From positions 685,001 to 745,000 of the forward strand of contig NZ_PDIY01000001.1 of the NCBI RefSeq assembly GCF_002563655.1: a stretch of 60,000 bases of DNA, read 5' to 3'. Position numbers and translations under genes: made by a program. The notes under the pieces were generated by a model. The model saw only the letters and a program-made list of their open reading frames with translations. It had not been told where the DNA came from and did not search any database. Positions 8,411 to 24,498 of this stretch are shown piece by piece; positions within the stretch are counted from its first letter, which is position 1; the number at the start of each line of letters is the position of its first letter. This stretch comes from Bacillus sp. es.034. GTDB lineage: Bacteria; Bacillota; Bacilli; Bacillales; Bacillaceae_B.

Positions 8411-8504
8411 AAAAAAAAGCCTGCACCCCGACCAAAGAAAAGAACATCTTTTCTTGTTCATCCATTGAACAGCTTCTATGAACATAGAAGTTGGAAGGGG
8501 TGCA
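8411..8504 (-). ncRNA. Unexplained three-hairpin structured RNA between rplQ and ecfA1
   Basis: On the minus strand an 8-bp stem TGCACCCC/GGGGTGCA (8497-8504 with 8422-8429) closes a junction. Inside are three successive hairpins: an 8-bp CTTCTATG palindrome (8473-8490), GTTCA/TGAAC (8456-8470) and a 9-bp AAGAAAAGA/TCTTTTCTT hairpin (8435-8455). Eight Ts follow (8411-8418), so the closing stem may also act as a terminator. It could be the 3' end of the rplQ transcript or a leader of ecfA1. The position fits the Rfam L17 downstream element, but I cannot verify the fold. Confidence 0.6.
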
Positions 8505-8570
8505 CGAGCTAGACGAGTCAGACAGCGCTGCTCATCGTAACGCTCTGCTTTTCATCACATGCACTTATAC

Positions 8571-8612
8571 AAAAAGGGCAAAGAAGCAGTTAAGGATTAA
8601 CTGTCCCGCCCT
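8571..8612 (-). terminator. Terminator after rplQ
   Basis: On the minus strand an outer AGGGC/GCCCT stem encloses a perfect CAGTTAA/TTAACTG hairpin and is followed by TTTTTG. It marks the 3' end of the ribosomal superoperon. Confidence 0.8.
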
Positions 8613-8634
8613 TAATGTTAGAAGTCACGAATTA

Positions 8635-9021
<387 letters not shown>

Positions 9022-9043
9022 CTATATATGAAAGAAGATGTTA

Positions 9044-9988
9044 TCAGTCGTCTTTACGTAATCCAAGTCCAAGGTCTTCAAGTTTAACTTTAACCTCTTC
9101 AAGGGATTTACGTCCTAGGTTACGCACTTTCATCATATCTTCTTCAGTCTTGTTAGCAAGCTCTTGAACAGTATTGATTCCAGCACGCTTCAGGCAGTTA
9201 TAAGAACGAACAGAAAGATCCAATTCTTCGATAGTCATCTCAAGAACTTTTTCTTTTTGGTCTTCTTCTTTTTCTACCATGATTTCAGCATTCTGCGCTT
9301 CATCTGTAAGGCCAACGAAAATATTTAAGTGTTCTGTTAGAATCTTAGCACCTAAAGAAATTGCTTCTTTCGGTCCAATACTTCCATCAGTCCATACATC
9401 AAGAGAAAGTTTATCGTAGTTCGTCATTTGACCAACACGAGTATTTTCTATTTGATAGTTAACGCGTGAAACTGGAGTGTAAATAGAATCGATTGGGATC
9501 ACGCCAATAGGAAGATCCTCACGTTTGTTTTGGTCTGCTGGTCTGTACCCACGACCACGGGATGCACTTAAACGTACTCGGAAGTGACCACTCTTAGATA
9601 ATGTTGCAATGTGCAAATCAGGATTTAACACTTCAACATCACTATCATGAGTAATATCCGCAGCCGTTACGACTCCTTCGCCCTGTACATCAATCTCCAG
9701 CGTTTTTTCTTCATCAGAGTAGATCTTCAACGCTAGTTTCTTGATATTCAAAATGATGGATGTGACATCCTCTACGACGCCTTCAATTGTTGAAAACTCA
9801 TGCAGTACTCCATCTATTTGAATAGATGTGACAGCAGCACCTGGGAGTGACGATAATAGGATACGACGTAAGGAGTTACCCAAAGTTGTACCATATCCAC
9901 GCTCAAGTGGTTCTACGACGAACTTTCCATATGTGGCATCATCGCTGATCTCAACCGTTTCAATTTTTGGCTTTTCAATTTCGATCAT
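9044..9988 (-). CDS. rpoA: DNA-directed RNA polymerase subunit alpha
   Basis: The 314-residue protein has the N-terminal assembly domain (about 1-230, with [25 protein letters not shown] in its conserved place) and the C-terminal domain (about 250-310). The latter contains [16 protein letters not shown] and [10 protein letters not shown], which contact UP elements and activators. The length equals that of B. subtilis alpha. Read-through from rpsK is expected, but a candidate promoter in the 170-base spacer may add transcripts. Confidence 0.97.
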   Translation of the reverse strand: MIEIEKPKIETVEISDDATYGKFVVEPLERGYGTTLGNSLRRILLSSLPGAAVTSIQIDGVLHEFSTIEGVVEDVTSIILNIKKLALKIYSDEEKTLEIDVQGEGVVTAADITHDSDVEVLNPDLHIATLSKSGHFRVRLSASRGRGYRPADQNKREDLPIGVIPIDSIYTPVSRVNYQIENTRVGQMTNYDKLSLDVWTDGSIGPKEAISLGAKILTEHLNIFVGLTDEAQNAEIMVEKEEDQKEKVLEMTIEELDLSVRSYNCLKRAGINTVQELANKTEEDMMKVRNLGRKSLEEVKVKLEDLGLGLRKDD

Positions 9989-10114
9989 TAATATTTACCC
10001 TCCTTCAAAACGTCGAAACTCCGGGCTAAATAAGATAAAGTCCGAAATTCCCCATGTTTACGTTCCCTATTGTGCACCAACAACTGGTTACTTTTCTGAA
10101 TGAACGTATCTTGT

Positions 10115-10143
10115 ATCATATCCCATTATAGACAACGATACAA
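10115..10143 (-). promoter_or_regulatory. Candidate promoter upstream of rpoA
   Basis: On the minus strand TTGTAT (10138-10143), 17 bases, TATGAT (10115-10120), in the 170-base gap between rpsK and rpoA. Both hexamers have mismatches. Confidence 0.45.
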
Positions 10144-10158
10144 AATTTATACAGAAAA

Positions 10159-10566
<408 letters not shown>

Positions 10567-10573
10567 TTACCTA

Positions 10574-10939
10574 TTATTTTTTCTTGTTAGCTACAGTCTT
10601 ACGAGGACCTTTACGTGTACGAGCATTGTTCTTCGTATGTTGTCCACGAACAGGTAGTCCACGACGGTGACGAAGACCGCGGTATGAACCGATTTCCATA
10701 AGACGTTTGATGTTTAGTGATACTTCACGACGAAGATCACCTTCTACTTTTAATTTATCAACGATATCACGAATCTTTCCTAGTTCGTCGTCAGTAAGAT
10801 CGCGAACGCGAGTATCCTCAGATACACCAGCTTCAGATAAGATTTTCGCTGCAGTATTTTTACCAATACCGTAGATGTATGTTAATGAAATGACAACACG
10901 TTTGTCACGTGGAATGTCTACACCAGCAATACGTGCCAT
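10574..10939 (-). CDS. rpsM: Small ribosomal subunit protein S13
   Basis: The 121-residue protein begins [15 protein letters not shown], has the helix-hairpin-helix [10 protein letters not shown] and the basic C-terminus with [14 protein letters not shown] and [13 protein letters not shown]13 is in the 30S head and contacts the 50S and the P-site tRNA. It lies 24 bases after rpmJ. Confidence 0.97.
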   Translation of the reverse strand: MARIAGVDIPRDKRVVISLTYIYGIGKNTAAKILSEAGVSEDTRVRDLTDDELGKIRDIVDKLKVEGDLRREVSLNIKRLMEIGSYRGLRHRRGLPVRGQHTKNNARTRKGPRKTVANKKK

Positions 10940-10963
10940 AGTGATAGCGCACCTCCTTTAAGA

Positions 10964-11083
<120 letters not shown>

Positions 11084-11115
11084 CTAACCTCCTTAATAGT
11101 ACGGAGTGCAATAGA

Positions 11116-11334
11116 TTATTTATAACGATAAGTGATTCTACCACGAGTTAAGTCATACGGTGATAATTCCACTGTTACCTTGTCACCAGGTAGGATACGA
11201 ATGAAATGCATACGGATCTTTCCTGAAACATGTGCCAGTACTGTATGACCATTTTCTAATTCTACCTTAAACATCGCATTGGGCAAAGTCTCGGCGACCT
11301 TACCTTCAACTTCAATTACATCATCCTTAGCCAT
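11116..11334 (-). CDS. infA: Translation initiation factor IF-1
   Basis: The 72-residue OB-fold protein starts [13 protein letters not shown] and ends with [13 protein letters not shown], the normal IF-1 boundaries. An upstream in-frame ATG at 11361 would add nine residues that overlap ybzG and is rejected. IF-1 binds the A site of the 30S during initiation. The start overlaps the end of ybzG by eight bases, with GGGAG upstream. Confidence 0.96.
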   Translation of the reverse strand: MAKDDVIEVEGKVAETLPNAMFKVELENGHTVLAHVSGKIRMHFIRILPGDKVTVELSPYDLTRGRITYRYK

Positions 11335-11650
11335 CGAACATGTCTCCCTTCTTCTCATCATTTAATACTTCGTTAACAAACTTTGAAACAGCATAACGCA
11401 GTTTACCGTTCGTTACTCTGCCTGATTCTATCATACTGTTTTGAACTTCTGGAGAAACATAGTCACACAAGTGAAGATGAGCGATGTTCTTGCGCTTGGC
11501 GCGATCGAACTTTCGTCTATCCCCATCTGCTATCAGTACAAAACGTTCATCCAACTGCTGAATAACGACCGAGTAGCTTCCAGCCTCTCTCCCTTTAAGG
11601 GTTTGAACAATCTGGCCTACCCTCGGAACCGTTGATTCTGACTCGATCAA
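11327..11650 (-). CDS. ybzG: KOW-domain RNA-binding protein YbzG
   Basis: A small protein of about 107 residues with an N-terminal KOW-like segment ([20 protein letters not shown]) and the conserved [12 protein letters not shown] and [16 protein letters not shown] blocks of the L14e-like family found between map and infA in Bacillales. The TTG at 11650 is preferred because AAGGTG lies six bases upstream. A GTG at 11665, directly after the map stop, would add five residues but has no good ribosome site. The role is unknown; ribosome or RNA binding is inferred from the KOW segment and location. Confidence 0.8.
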   Translation of the reverse strand: MIESESTVPRVGQIVQTLKGREAGSYSVVIQQLDERFVLIADGDRRKFDRAKRKNIAHLHLCDYVSPEVQNSMIESGRVTNGKLRYAVSKFVNEVLNDEKKGDMFDG

Positions 11651-11665
11651 TCCAATCACCTTCAC

Positions 11666-12411
11666 TTAGGCTTTCGTCAATATCTCATAGCCGTCTTCAG
11701 TAATTGCTATTGTGTGTTCAAAGTGCGCACACATTTTATCATCTACTGTGACGACTGTCCAGTTATCTGATAACGTTCTAACATATCGACTTCCTGCATT
11801 AACCATTGGTTCAATAGCCAGTACCATGCCAGGCTTTAAACGCGGACCTTTGTTGGGTGGTCCATAATGAGGGATTTGCGGGTCCTCATGTAAGTCTTGA
11901 CCAACTCCGTGCCCCACATACTCCCGAACGATTGAAAAGCCATTAGCCTCAACAAAAGTTTGTATACTATGAGAGATATTCGACAGACGCTCGCCTGGTT
12001 TCGCTTCTTTAAGGCCCAGAAATAATGATTCTTCCGTTACATCAAGAAGCTTCCGGGTTTCATCATCTATTGTTCCAACTGGATATGTCCAAGCTGAGTC
12101 ACCGTGATAACCATTATATTTAGCACCGATATCGATACTGATAATATCGCCATCTTTCAATACTCGATCGCCTGGAATTCCATGTACCAACTCATTGTTG
12201 ACTGAAGCACAGATGCTGCCACGAAACCCATTATACCCTTTAAAAGATGGAATTGCATCATGTTTACGAATGAATTCTTCAGCAATTGCATCCAATTCCT
12301 TCGTCGATATTCCCGGAGAAATATACTTTTGCAATTCCGCATGAGTCAAAGCAACAATCTTACCAGCATGCCGCATGATCTCAATCTCTCTCGGAGTTTT
12401 AGAAATGATCA

Positions 12412-12412
<1 letters not shown>
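11666..12412 (-). CDS. map: Methionine aminopeptidase, type I
   Basis: The 248-residue enzyme removes the initiator methionine. The metal ligands typical of the family are visible: the Asp pair in [16 protein letters not shown] (near residue 95), His in [18 protein letters not shown] and Glu in LAIEPM and [11 protein letters not shown]. Its ATG overlaps the adk stop as TAATG. The secY-adk-map-infA order is the normal one. Confidence 0.96.
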
Positions 12413-14415
<2,003 letters not shown>

Positions 14416-14416
<1 letters not shown>

Positions 14417-14856
14417 TAGATCACCTCGGATGTACCGCCAGCAGCTTCGATAGCTTCTTTAGCAGTGGTTGAGAATTTTTGTGCTTTTACTGTAAGCTTT
14501 TTCTCGATTTTACCTTTACCAAGAATCTTAATTCCTGCTTTTTCGTTACTCACTACACCAGATTCTACAAGTAGAGCTGGAGTAACTTCTGTACCATCTT
14601 CGAAGCGATTTAATGCGTCAAGATTGACAATTGCATATTCTTTACGATTGATGTTCGTGAATCCACGTTTAGGTAGACGTTGGAACAATGGTGTTTGACC
14701 ACCCTCGAAGCCAGGACGAGTTCCGCCACCTGAACGGGCGTTTTGTCCTTTATGACCTTTACCAGCAGTCTTTCCATTACCTGAACCAATACCACGTCCT
14801 ACACGATTGCGGACTTTACGTGAACCTTCTGTAGGCTTTAACTCATGTAATTTCAT
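14416..14856 (-). CDS. rplO: Large ribosomal subunit protein L15
   Basis: The 146-residue product begins [14 protein letters not shown] and has the glycine-rich [20 protein letters not shown] segment and the [17 protein letters not shown] block. L15 is a late 50S assembly protein. It is followed directly by secY. Confidence 0.97.
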
Positions 14857-14888
14857 GTCGGCACCTCCTTCTTTTTAAGCGTTAAGAA

Positions 14889-15071
14889 TTATTTTTCAGT
14901 TACTGTAACAAGGTGAGCCACTTTGTTGATCATACCGCGGATAGCAGCATTATCTTGTTGCTCAACTGTTTGGTGCATTTTGCGAAGTCCTAAAGCTTCA
15001 ACCGTTTTGCGTTGATCTTGAGGACGGCCAATGATGCTACGAGTGAGGGTAATTTCTAGTTTGTTAGCCAT
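14889..15071 (-). CDS. rpmD: Large ribosomal subunit protein L30
   Basis: The 60-residue product has [20 protein letters not shown] and [10 protein letters not shown], the standard short bacterial L30. It lies between rpsE and rplO with GGGAGGG upstream. Confidence 0.96.
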   Translation of the reverse strand: MANKLEITLTRSIIGRPQDQRKTVEALGLRKMHQTVEQQDNAAIRGMINKVAHLVTVTEK

Positions 15072-15084
15072 CGTTATCCCTCCC

Positions 15085-15585
15085 TTAACCTAAAATCTCT
15101 TCAACTGATTTACCACGTAGTTTTGCAACGTCTTCAGCGGTCTTTAATTGTTTTAAACCTTCGATTGTAGCGCGAACCATGTTAATTGGAGTGTTAGATC
15201 CTAATGATTTAGATAGGATATCTTGAACACCAGCTAATTCAAGTACGGCACGAACAGGTCCACCGGCGATAATTCCTGTACCCGCAGAAGCAGGCTTGAT
15301 CAGGATTTGACCAGCACCAAAACGTCCAGTTACTAGGTGAGGTGTTGTACCCTCAACCATAGGAACTTCAATTAGATTTTTCTTCGCATCTTCAATCGCT
15401 TTACGGATTGCTTCAGGTACTTCCTGAGCTTTACCAGTTCCGAAACCAACGTGACCGTTTTTGTCGCCCACTACTACAAGAGCAGCGAAACGGAAACGAC
15501 GTCCACCTTTAACAACTTTCGCAACACGATTGATTGTAACTACGCGTTCTTCAAATTCTAGTTTGCTTGAGTCAATACGACGCAT
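15085..15585 (-). CDS. rpsE: Small ribosomal subunit protein S5
   Basis: The 166-residue protein has the N-terminal double-stranded RNA-binding domain ([22 protein letters not shown] region) and the C-terminal [18 protein letters not shown] block. S5 helps decoding accuracy and is the site of spectinomycin-resistance changes. The loop VKGGRRF looks wild type. AAGGAGG precedes the start. Confidence 0.97.
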   Translation of the reverse strand: MRRIDSSKLEFEERVVTINRVAKVVKGGRRFRFAALVVVGDKNGHVGFGTGKAQEVPEAIRKAIEDAKKNLIEVPMVEGTTPHLVTGRFGAGQILIKPASAGTGIIAGGPVRAVLELAGVQDILSKSLGSNTPINMVRATIEGLKQLKTAEDVAKLRGKSVEEILG

Positions 15586-15608
15586 TTGGATTGTCCCTCC
15601 TTTTTTTA

Positions 15609-15971
15609 TTAAAATTCTAAGCCGTTTTCACGAGCTGCTTCAGCTAAAGCTTTGATACGGCCATGATATAAATATCCACCACGGTCAAATACTACGGATT
15701 TTAATCCTTTTTCTACTGCACGTTTCGCAACTAGTTCTCCAACTTTAGCTGCTGCATCAGCAGTAGCAGATGAGTCTAGATTGAAATCTTTATCTTGAGA
15801 AGATGCACTAACTAGAGTAACACCATTCACATCATCGATAAGTTGAGCGTAGATATTTTTGTTAGAACGGAAAACGTTCAAACGAGGACGAGTTTCAGTT
15901 CCAGTAATCTTTGAACGGACACGAGCATGTCTTTTCTTACGTGTTTTGTTCTTATCTGGCTTAGTAATCAC
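15609..15971 (-). CDS. rplR: Large ribosomal subunit protein L18
   Basis: The 120-residue 5S rRNA-binding protein has [18 protein letters not shown] and the [21 protein letters not shown] tail. Translation starts at a GTG at 15971, preceded by AAGGAGTG. It forms the central protuberance with L5 and 5S rRNA. Confidence 0.96.
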   Translation of the reverse strand: MITKPDKNKTRKKRHARVRSKITGTETRPRLNVFRSNKNIYAQLIDDVNGVTLVSASSQDKDFNLDSSATADAAAKVGELVAKRAVEKGLKSVVFDRGGYLYHGRIKALAEAARENGLEF

Positions 15972-16004
15972 CTACGGTCACTCCTTTCTTTTGCCTACGC
16001 GGCA

Positions 16005-16544
16005 TTATTTACCTGTTTTACCTTCTTTACGACGAACATATTCACCTTCGTAGCGAATACCTTTTCCTTTGTAAGGCTCAGGAGAGCGTACAGCACGAAT
16101 GTTAGCAGCTAATGCTCCAACACGTTCTTTGTCGATACCTTTGATAGATATCTTTGTATTAGCCGGTACTTCGATCTCGATACCTTGTTCTGGCTCAATC
16201 TCAACTGGGTGAGAGTAACCAACGTTAAGTACAAGCTTAGTACCTTGTTTTTGAGCACGGTAACCTACACCGACAAGCTCAAGATTTCTTTGGAATCCTT
16301 TAGATACACCTTCAACCATGTTCGCGATTAGGGCACGAGTTGTACCGTGTAACGCGCGGTGTTCTTTTGCATCAGAAGGACGAGTAACTGTTGCTACATT
16401 TCCTTCTAATTCAACTTTAATATCAGAATTGAATGTACGAGAAAGTTCCCCTTTAGGTCCTTTTACAGTTACTGTGTTATCTTCAGCAACTGTTAGAGTA
16501 ACGTCAGATGGAATTTCTACTGGTAGTTTTCCTACACGTGACAT
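16005..16544 (-). CDS. rplF: Large ribosomal subunit protein L6
   Basis: The 179-residue protein shows two tandem L6 domains, beginning [12 protein letters not shown] and ending in the basic [23 protein letters not shown] segment. It binds near the sarcin-ricin loop. GGAGGTG lies upstream of the start. Confidence 0.97.
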   Translation of the reverse strand: MSRVGKLPVEIPSDVTLTVAEDNTVTVKGPKGELSRTFNSDIKVELEGNVATVTRPSDAKEHRALHGTTRALIANMVEGVSKGFQRNLELVGVGYRAQKQGTKLVLNVGYSHPVEIEPEQGIEIEVPANTKISIKGIDKERVGALAANIRAVRSPEPYKGKGIRYEGEYVRRKEGKTGK

Positions 16545-16574
16545 CCTGTTGCACCTCCATTCATATAAAAAATA

Positions 16575-16973
16575 TTACCAAACGTAAGCTAGTACTTCTC
16601 CGCCTACTTGTTGAGCACGAGCTTCTTTATCAGTTAAAACACCTGTAGAAGTAGAAACAAGCGCGATACCTAAACCGTTTAGTACTCTAGGTACCTCTGT
16701 AGATTTAGCATATACACGTAAACCAGGTTTAGAGATACGCTTTAATCCAGTGATTACACGTTCGTTGTTTGCTCCATATTTCAAGAAAATGCGGATAACA
16801 CCTTGCTTGTTATCTTCTACATATTCTACGTCACGTACGAAACCTTCACGTTTGAGGATTTCTGCAATTTCTTTCTTGATGTTAGAAGCAGGAACTTCTA
16901 ATCTTTCGTGACGAACCATGTTCGCATTACGGATGCGAGTAAGCAAATCTGCAATTGGATCTGTCATTGTCAT
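16575..16973 (-). CDS. rpsH: Small ribosomal subunit protein S8
   Basis: The 132-residue protein has [14 protein letters not shown] at the N-terminus and the [21 protein letters not shown]-terminal motif of S8. The ATG at 16973 has GGAGGT nine bases upstream; a second in-frame ATG six bases later is possible. S8 binds 16S helix 21 and, in some bacteria, spc-operon mRNA. Confidence 0.97.
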   Translation of the reverse strand: MTMTDPIADLLTRIRNANMVRHERLEVPASNIKKEIAEILKREGFVRDVEYVEDNKQGVIRIFLKYGANNERVITGLKRISKPGLRVYAKSTEVPRVLNGLGIALVSTSTGVLTDKEARAQQVGGEVLAYVW

Positions 16974-17003
16974 AATAATTTACCTCCTTCCCAATATGGG
17001 GTA

Positions 17004-17213
<210 letters not shown>

Positions 17214-17753
17214 TTACTTTTGGAATGGCATTCCGATTTGTGTCAACAATTCACGAGCTTCTTCGTCTGTGTTCGCAGTTGTTACGATTACGATATCCAT
17301 ACCGCGTGCTTTAGACACTTTATCATAATCAATCTCAGGGAAAATCAATTGCTCTTTTACTCCTAATGTATAGTTACCGCGACCGTCGAATGCTTTTTTA
17401 GAAACACCGCGGAAGTCACGTACACGTGGAAGTGAAACAGAAATTAATTTATCTAAGAATTGGTACATACGCTCTCCACGAAGAGTAACTTTTGCACCGA
17501 TTGGCATACCTTCACGAAGACGGAAGCCTGCGATAGATTTTTTAGCTTTTGTTACAACTGGCTTTTGACCAGTGATTTGAGTTAATTCATCAACAGCTAC
17601 ATCAAGAGCTTTTGAGTTTGAAACAGCATCGCCGACACCCATGTTGACAACGATCTTTTCAACTTTAGGTACTTCCATTACTGATTTGTAATTGAATTTG
17701 CTAACTAGAGCTGGACTGATTTCTTGTTGAAATTTTTCTTTTAGGCGGTTCAT
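17214..17753 (-). CDS. rplE: Large ribosomal subunit protein L5
   Basis: The 179-residue protein has the L5 features [27 protein letters not shown] and [21 protein letters not shown]5 binds 5S rRNA and touches the P-site tRNA. The gene follows rplX by 26 bases with GGGAGG upstream. Confidence 0.97.
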   Translation of the reverse strand: MNRLKEKFQQEISPALVSKFNYKSVMEVPKVEKIVVNMGVGDAVSNSKALDVAVDELTQITGQKPVVTKAKKSIAGFRLREGMPIGAKVTLRGERMYQFLDKLISVSLPRVRDFRGVSKKAFDGRGNYTLGVKEQLIFPEIDYDKVSKARGMDIVIVTTANTDEEARELLTQIGMPFQK

Positions 17754-17779
17754 TCAGAATACCTCCCTTCTTAATCGTA

Positions 17780-18091
17780 CTATTTATCTAGAACTTCACC
17801 TGATTTTTTTGCTACACGTACTTTTTTGCCGTCTTCTGTCTTATAACCTACACGAGTTGGCTCGTTAGATTTCGGATCTAGAAGCATAACATTTGATACA
17901 TGGATAGATGCTTCCTGGCTGATGATTCCGCCTTGCGGATTCATCTGTGAAGGTTTAGCGTGTTTTTTTACAACGTTGATTCCTTCAACTAGCACTCGGT
18001 CTTTCTTTGGGAATGAAGCAAGAACAACACCTGTCTTACCTTTGTCTTTCCCAGTAATGACCATTACTTTATCGCCTTTTTTTACATGCAT
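17780..18091 (-). CDS. rplX: Large ribosomal subunit protein L24
   Basis: The 103-residue KOW-domain protein begins [19 protein letters not shown]. The ATG at 18091 gives the family N-terminus and has AAGGAGGTG upstream; a longer reading from 18118 would run across the ribosome site and is rejected. L24 starts 50S assembly. Confidence 0.96.
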   Translation of the reverse strand: MHVKKGDKVMVITGKDKGKTGVVLASFPKKDRVLVEGINVVKKHAKPSQMNPQGGIISQEASIHVSNVMLLDPKSNEPTRVGYKTEDGKKVRVAKKSGEVLDK

Positions 18092-18130
18092 TTCATCGCA
18101 CCTCCTTGAATGGCCCAATGCTAATATCTA

Positions 18131-18807
<677 letters not shown>

Positions 18808-18827
18808 TTAAGCAAACCTCCTCTCAT

Positions 18828-20114
<1,287 letters not shown>

Positions 20115-20117
20115 AGC

Positions 20118-20459
20118 TTATCCCTCCTTCTTTTCTGATACGACAAGTGTAATGTGACTTGTACGTTTGTTGATTTGACTTGCACGTCCCATCGCACGAG
20201 GACGGAAACGTTTAAGTGTTGGTCCTTCATTTACATAAGCCTCAGTTACCACTAGGCTATTAATATCCATGTCAAAGTTGTGCTCTGCGTTCGCAATAGC
20301 AGACTTAAGTACTTTTTCGATTACTGGTGAAGCAGCTTTAGGTGTATGCTTTAAAATAGCAACCGCTTCTCCAACTTGCTTACCTCGGATTAGATCAACG
20401 ACTAAACGTACTTTACGAGGAGCAATACGTACTGTTCTTGCAACAGCTTTTGCTTGCAT
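20118..20459 (-). CDS. rplV: Large ribosomal subunit protein L22
   Basis: The 113-residue protein begins [22 protein letters not shown] and ends with the tunnel loop [21 protein letters not shown]. Macrolide-resistance insertions occur in that loop in other species; the sequence here looks ordinary. GGAGGG precedes the start. Confidence 0.97.
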   Translation of the reverse strand: MQAKAVARTVRIAPRKVRLVVDLIRGKQVGEAVAILKHTPKAASPVIEKVLKSAIANAEHNFDMDINSLVVTEAYVNEGPTLKRFRPRAMGRASQINKRTSHITLVVSEKKEG

Positions 20460-20478
20460 TAGGATACCCTCCTCTCAA

Positions 20479-20757
20479 TTAGCGTCTTGTTTTCTTATCA
20501 TCACTTGCATGACCTTTGTAAGTACGAGATGGCGCGAATTCACCAAGCTTGTGTCCTACCATGTCTTCAGTGACGTATACAGGTACATGTTTACGACCAT
20601 CGTAAACTGCGATAGTGTGACCGATGAATGCTGGGAAGATCGTTGAGCGACGAGACCAAGTTTTAACAACTTGTTTGCCTTCAGTTTCGTTCAATTTCTC
20701 AACCTTATTCATTAAATGATCATCAACAAAAGGTCCTTTTTTTAAGCTGCGACCCAT
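20479..20757 (-). CDS. rpsS: Small ribosomal subunit protein S19
   Basis: The 92-residue product begins [15 protein letters not shown] and contains [22 protein letters not shown] and [15 protein letters not shown]19 is in the 30S head with S13. GGGAGG lies upstream. Confidence 0.97.
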   Translation of the reverse strand: MGRSLKKGPFVDDHLMNKVEKLNETEGKQVVKTWSRRSTIFPAFIGHTIAVYDGRKHVPVYVTEDMVGHKLGEFAPSRTYKGHASDDKKTRR

Positions 20758-20817
20758 GTTTGAACCTCCCTTCGTGACTGATCTACGGCTCTTTTCAGGA
20801 ACCGTAGTACAATCCCG

Positions 20818-21669
<852 letters not shown>

Positions 21670-21679
21670 TTAAAGAATT

Positions 21680-21964
21680 TTATACTTCAAAGAATTCGAT
21701 TTCTTTACTGTCAGCAGTAAGCTTAACGATAGCTTTACGACGCTTGTTAGTGTAACCAGCGTGTTTACCCATGCGCTTGAACTTACCTTTGTAGTTCATG
21801 ATGTTTACTTTATCTACTTTCACGTCAAAGATTGCTTGAACGGCGTCTTTTACTTGAGTTTTGTTAGCTCTAGTATCAACTTCGAAAGTATACTTTTTCT
21901 CAGACATAAGATCAGTTGAAGCCTCTGTAATTACGGGGCGCTTAATGATTTCACGTACATCCAT
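21680..21964 (-). CDS. rplW: Large ribosomal subunit protein L23
   Basis: The 94-residue protein has [12 protein letters not shown], the YTFEVD strand and the [13 protein letters not shown] end. L23 forms the docking site for trigger factor and SRP at the tunnel exit. Its ATG overlaps the rplD stop by one base. Confidence 0.97.
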   Translation of the reverse strand: MDVREIIKRPVITEASTDLMSEKKYTFEVDTRANKTQVKDAVQAIFDVKVDKVNIMNYKGKFKRMGKHAGYTNKRRKAIVKLTADSKEIEFFEV

Positions 21965-22587
21965 TATGCGAGCACCTCCTCTACTTTTTCAACAGCTGAT
22001 TTAGTCATCACTAGTTTGTCATGTCCTAATACATCCAGAACGCTAATTCCTTCTGCAGTAACAACAGTTACACCAGGGATGTTACGAGCTGAAAGTGCTA
22101 CGTTTTCGTCAAGACCGTCAGTGATTACTAATGTTTTAGAATCAACAGAAAGACCTTTTAGAACGCTAGCAAATTCTTTTGTTTTAGGAGCATCGAATGA
22201 TAATGCTTCTAATACTAAGATGTTTTCTTCTACAACTTTAGAAGATAATGCAGATTTAATCGCTAAGCGACGAACTTTCTTAGGAAGTTTGTAGCTGTAG
22301 CTGCGTGGAACTGGTCCAAATACAGTACCACCACCGCGCCATTGTGGAGAACGGATTGACCCTTGACGAGCACGACCTGTTCCTTTTTGACGCCAAGGCT
22401 TACGCCCACCGCCACGTACTTCAGAACGATTTTTAACTTTGTGATTACCCTGGCGTAAAGACGCTCTTTGCATCAATACTGCTTCAGTCATCACATGTGT
22501 GTTTGGTTCAATACCAAAAACAGTGTCTTTAAGTTCGATATCACCAACTTTAGAACCGCTTTGGTTAAATAATGCTACTTTCGGCAT
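21964..22587 (-). CDS. rplD: Large ribosomal subunit protein L4
   Basis: The 207-residue protein has the tunnel loop region [20 protein letters not shown] (about residues 57-76) and the globular C-terminal domain. In several bacteria L4 regulates its own operon; whether it binds the S10 leader here cannot be seen. GGAGG precedes the start. Confidence 0.97.
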   Translation of the reverse strand: MPKVALFNQSGSKVGDIELKDTVFGIEPNTHVMTEAVLMQRASLRQGNHKVKNRSEVRGGGRKPWRQKGTGRARQGSIRSPQWRGGGTVFGPVPRSYSYKLPKKVRRLAIKSALSSKVVEENILVLEALSFDAPKTKEFASVLKGLSVDSKTLVITDGLDENVALSARNIPGVTVVTAEGISVLDVLGHDKLVMTKSAVEKVEEVLA

Positions 22588-22617
22588 TCTTGTTTCCTCC
22601 TTTCTTGAAAAGTTCTA

Positions 22618-23247
22618 TTAGTTTGCTTTAATAGCTGACTTTACTTTGATCAGTTGTTTCTTAGGTCCAGGTACATTACCTTTGACTAAGATAAGGTTAC
22701 GTTCAGCATCAACTTTTACAATCTCAAGGTTTTGAATTGTAATTTGCTCTCCGCCCATACGTCCAGGTAGTAATTTACCTTTGAATACACGGTTTGGATC
22801 AACAGGACCCATTGAACCGGGACGACGGTGGTAACGAGAACCATGGGACATAGGTCCGCGTGATTGGTTGTGACGCTTGATAGCACCTTGGAAACCTTTA
22901 CCTTTTGATACTCCTGTTACATCTACGATTTCGCCTGCAGCGAAAATATCAACTTTGACTTCTTGACCAACTTCGTACTCTTCTACGTTTACACCGCGGA
23001 TTTCACGGATGAAGCGCTTAGGAGCAGTTTCAGCTTTAGCGACGTGGCCTCTCTCTGGTTTGTTAGAAAGCTTTTCACGTTTGTCTTCAAAACCTACTTG
23101 GATAGCTTCGTAGCCATCAACGTCTGTAGATTTCTTTTGAAGTACCACGTTTTGAGCAGCTTCGATAACAGTTACAGGGATAAGATCACCGTTTTCAGCG
23201 AAAACTTGAGTCATACCAATCTTTCTTCCTAAGATTCCTTTGGTCAT
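22618..23247 (-). CDS. rplC: Large ribosomal subunit protein L3
   Basis: The 209-residue protein begins [16 protein letters not shown] and contains the loop [20 protein letters not shown] that reaches the peptidyl transferase centre. It starts 50S assembly together with L24. GGAGGTGTG precedes the start; rpsJ lies 35 bases upstream. Confidence 0.97.
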   Translation of the reverse strand: MTKGILGRKIGMTQVFAENGDLIPVTVIEAAQNVVLQKKSTDVDGYEAIQVGFEDKREKLSNKPERGHVAKAETAPKRFIREIRGVNVEEYEVGQEVKVDIFAAGEIVDVTGVSKGKGFQGAIKRHNQSRGPMSHGSRYHRRPGSMGPVDPNRVFKGKLLPGRMGGEQITIQNLEIVKVDAERNLILVKGNVPGPKKQLIKVKSAIKAN

Positions 23248-23282
23248 AAGTCACACCTCCTAAATAATATGGTTTTTATGAA

Positions 23283-23858
<576 letters not shown>

Positions 23859-23919
23859 TTATTTTATGTACTATAAGCATTTTGTGAAAGTAAATATTAT
23901 TTATATATGAGCGACTGCA

Positions 23920-24049
23920 TGTTGATTTCCACTGCAGGCAGCTCGCTTTCCGCGGGGCTGGCGGTGAGCCTCCTCGGGCTTCGCCCTGTGGGGTCTCACC
24001 TGTCCAGCATTTCCCGCAGGAGTCGAGCTGCCTTCCGTTGCAATCAACA
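23920..24049. repeat. 130-bp repeat element, copy 1
   Basis: A GC-rich block in AT-rich surroundings, bounded by TGTTGAT and ATCAACA. Internal landmarks are GCTCGCTTTCC, GAGCCTCCTCG, GGGGTCTCACCT and TTTCCCGCAGGAGTC. The same landmarks occur in reverse in the block at 24235-24366. Similar blocks are widespread in intergenic regions of Bacillus relatives, as I recall. No open frame or transposase. Confidence 0.7.
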
Positions 24050-24234
24050 ATGGGTTTTGATATAAATTGAAAGTTTGAATGTGTTGATAACCTTTTTTAA
24101 AAACTTAGTAATAGTGCGTGCTTATATATAGAAGAAAGTCGCAAATATAATCATTGATCCTTGATCTAAATCAAATTAGTTCGGTATTTTTATTATTAAT
24201 TGTAAAGTTTATAATTAATATATTGCAGTCTCCA
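24050..24234. other. AT-rich spacer between the two repeat copies
   Basis: About 185 bases with no gene, promoter or terminator that I can support. With 23592-24498 as a whole, this is a 907-base gap without a protein gene. B. subtilis has ybaC between tufA and rpsJ; no remnant of it is visible here. Confidence 0.6.
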
Positions 24235-24366
24235 GCTGTTGATTGGAGTGCAAGACGGAGACTCCTTCGGGAAAAGCGAAATAGGTGAGACCCCGCAGGA
24301 GCGTCAGCGACGAGGAGGCTCGCCTTTCGCCCGAGGAAAGCGGAGTCTTGCACGGAAATCAACAGC
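24235..24366. repeat. 130-bp repeat element, copy 2 (inverted)
   Basis: Bounded by GCTGTTGAT and ATCAACAGC, with landmarks GGAGACTCC, AGGTGAGACCCC, CGAGGAGGCTCGCC and GGAAAGCGGAGTC. Its reverse complement aligns with copy 1 across most of the length, so the two face each other 185 bases apart. Confidence 0.7.
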
Positions 24367-24451
24367 GGCATTAAAACATTGATTTTTTCTTGTGGATTAG
24401 ATCTAAATCATTTTGTAAGAGCCGGAATCTTCCCATTCCAAAAATGAACAC

Positions 24452-24488
24452 AAAAAAAACAGATGGACACGAAGTCCATCTGTTTTTG
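24452..24488 (-). terminator. Terminator after tuf
   Basis: On the minus strand an AACAGATGGAC arm pairs with GTCCATCTGTT across a short loop, flanked by A- and T-runs. It separates the str and S10 operons. Confidence 0.92.
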
Positions 24489-24498
24489 ATATCAATGA

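Noticed and set aside
8355..8465. Longer N-terminus for ecfA1
   Set aside because: It would be encoded by a hairpin-rich RNA segment, whereas a TTG with a strong ribosome site gives the family length.
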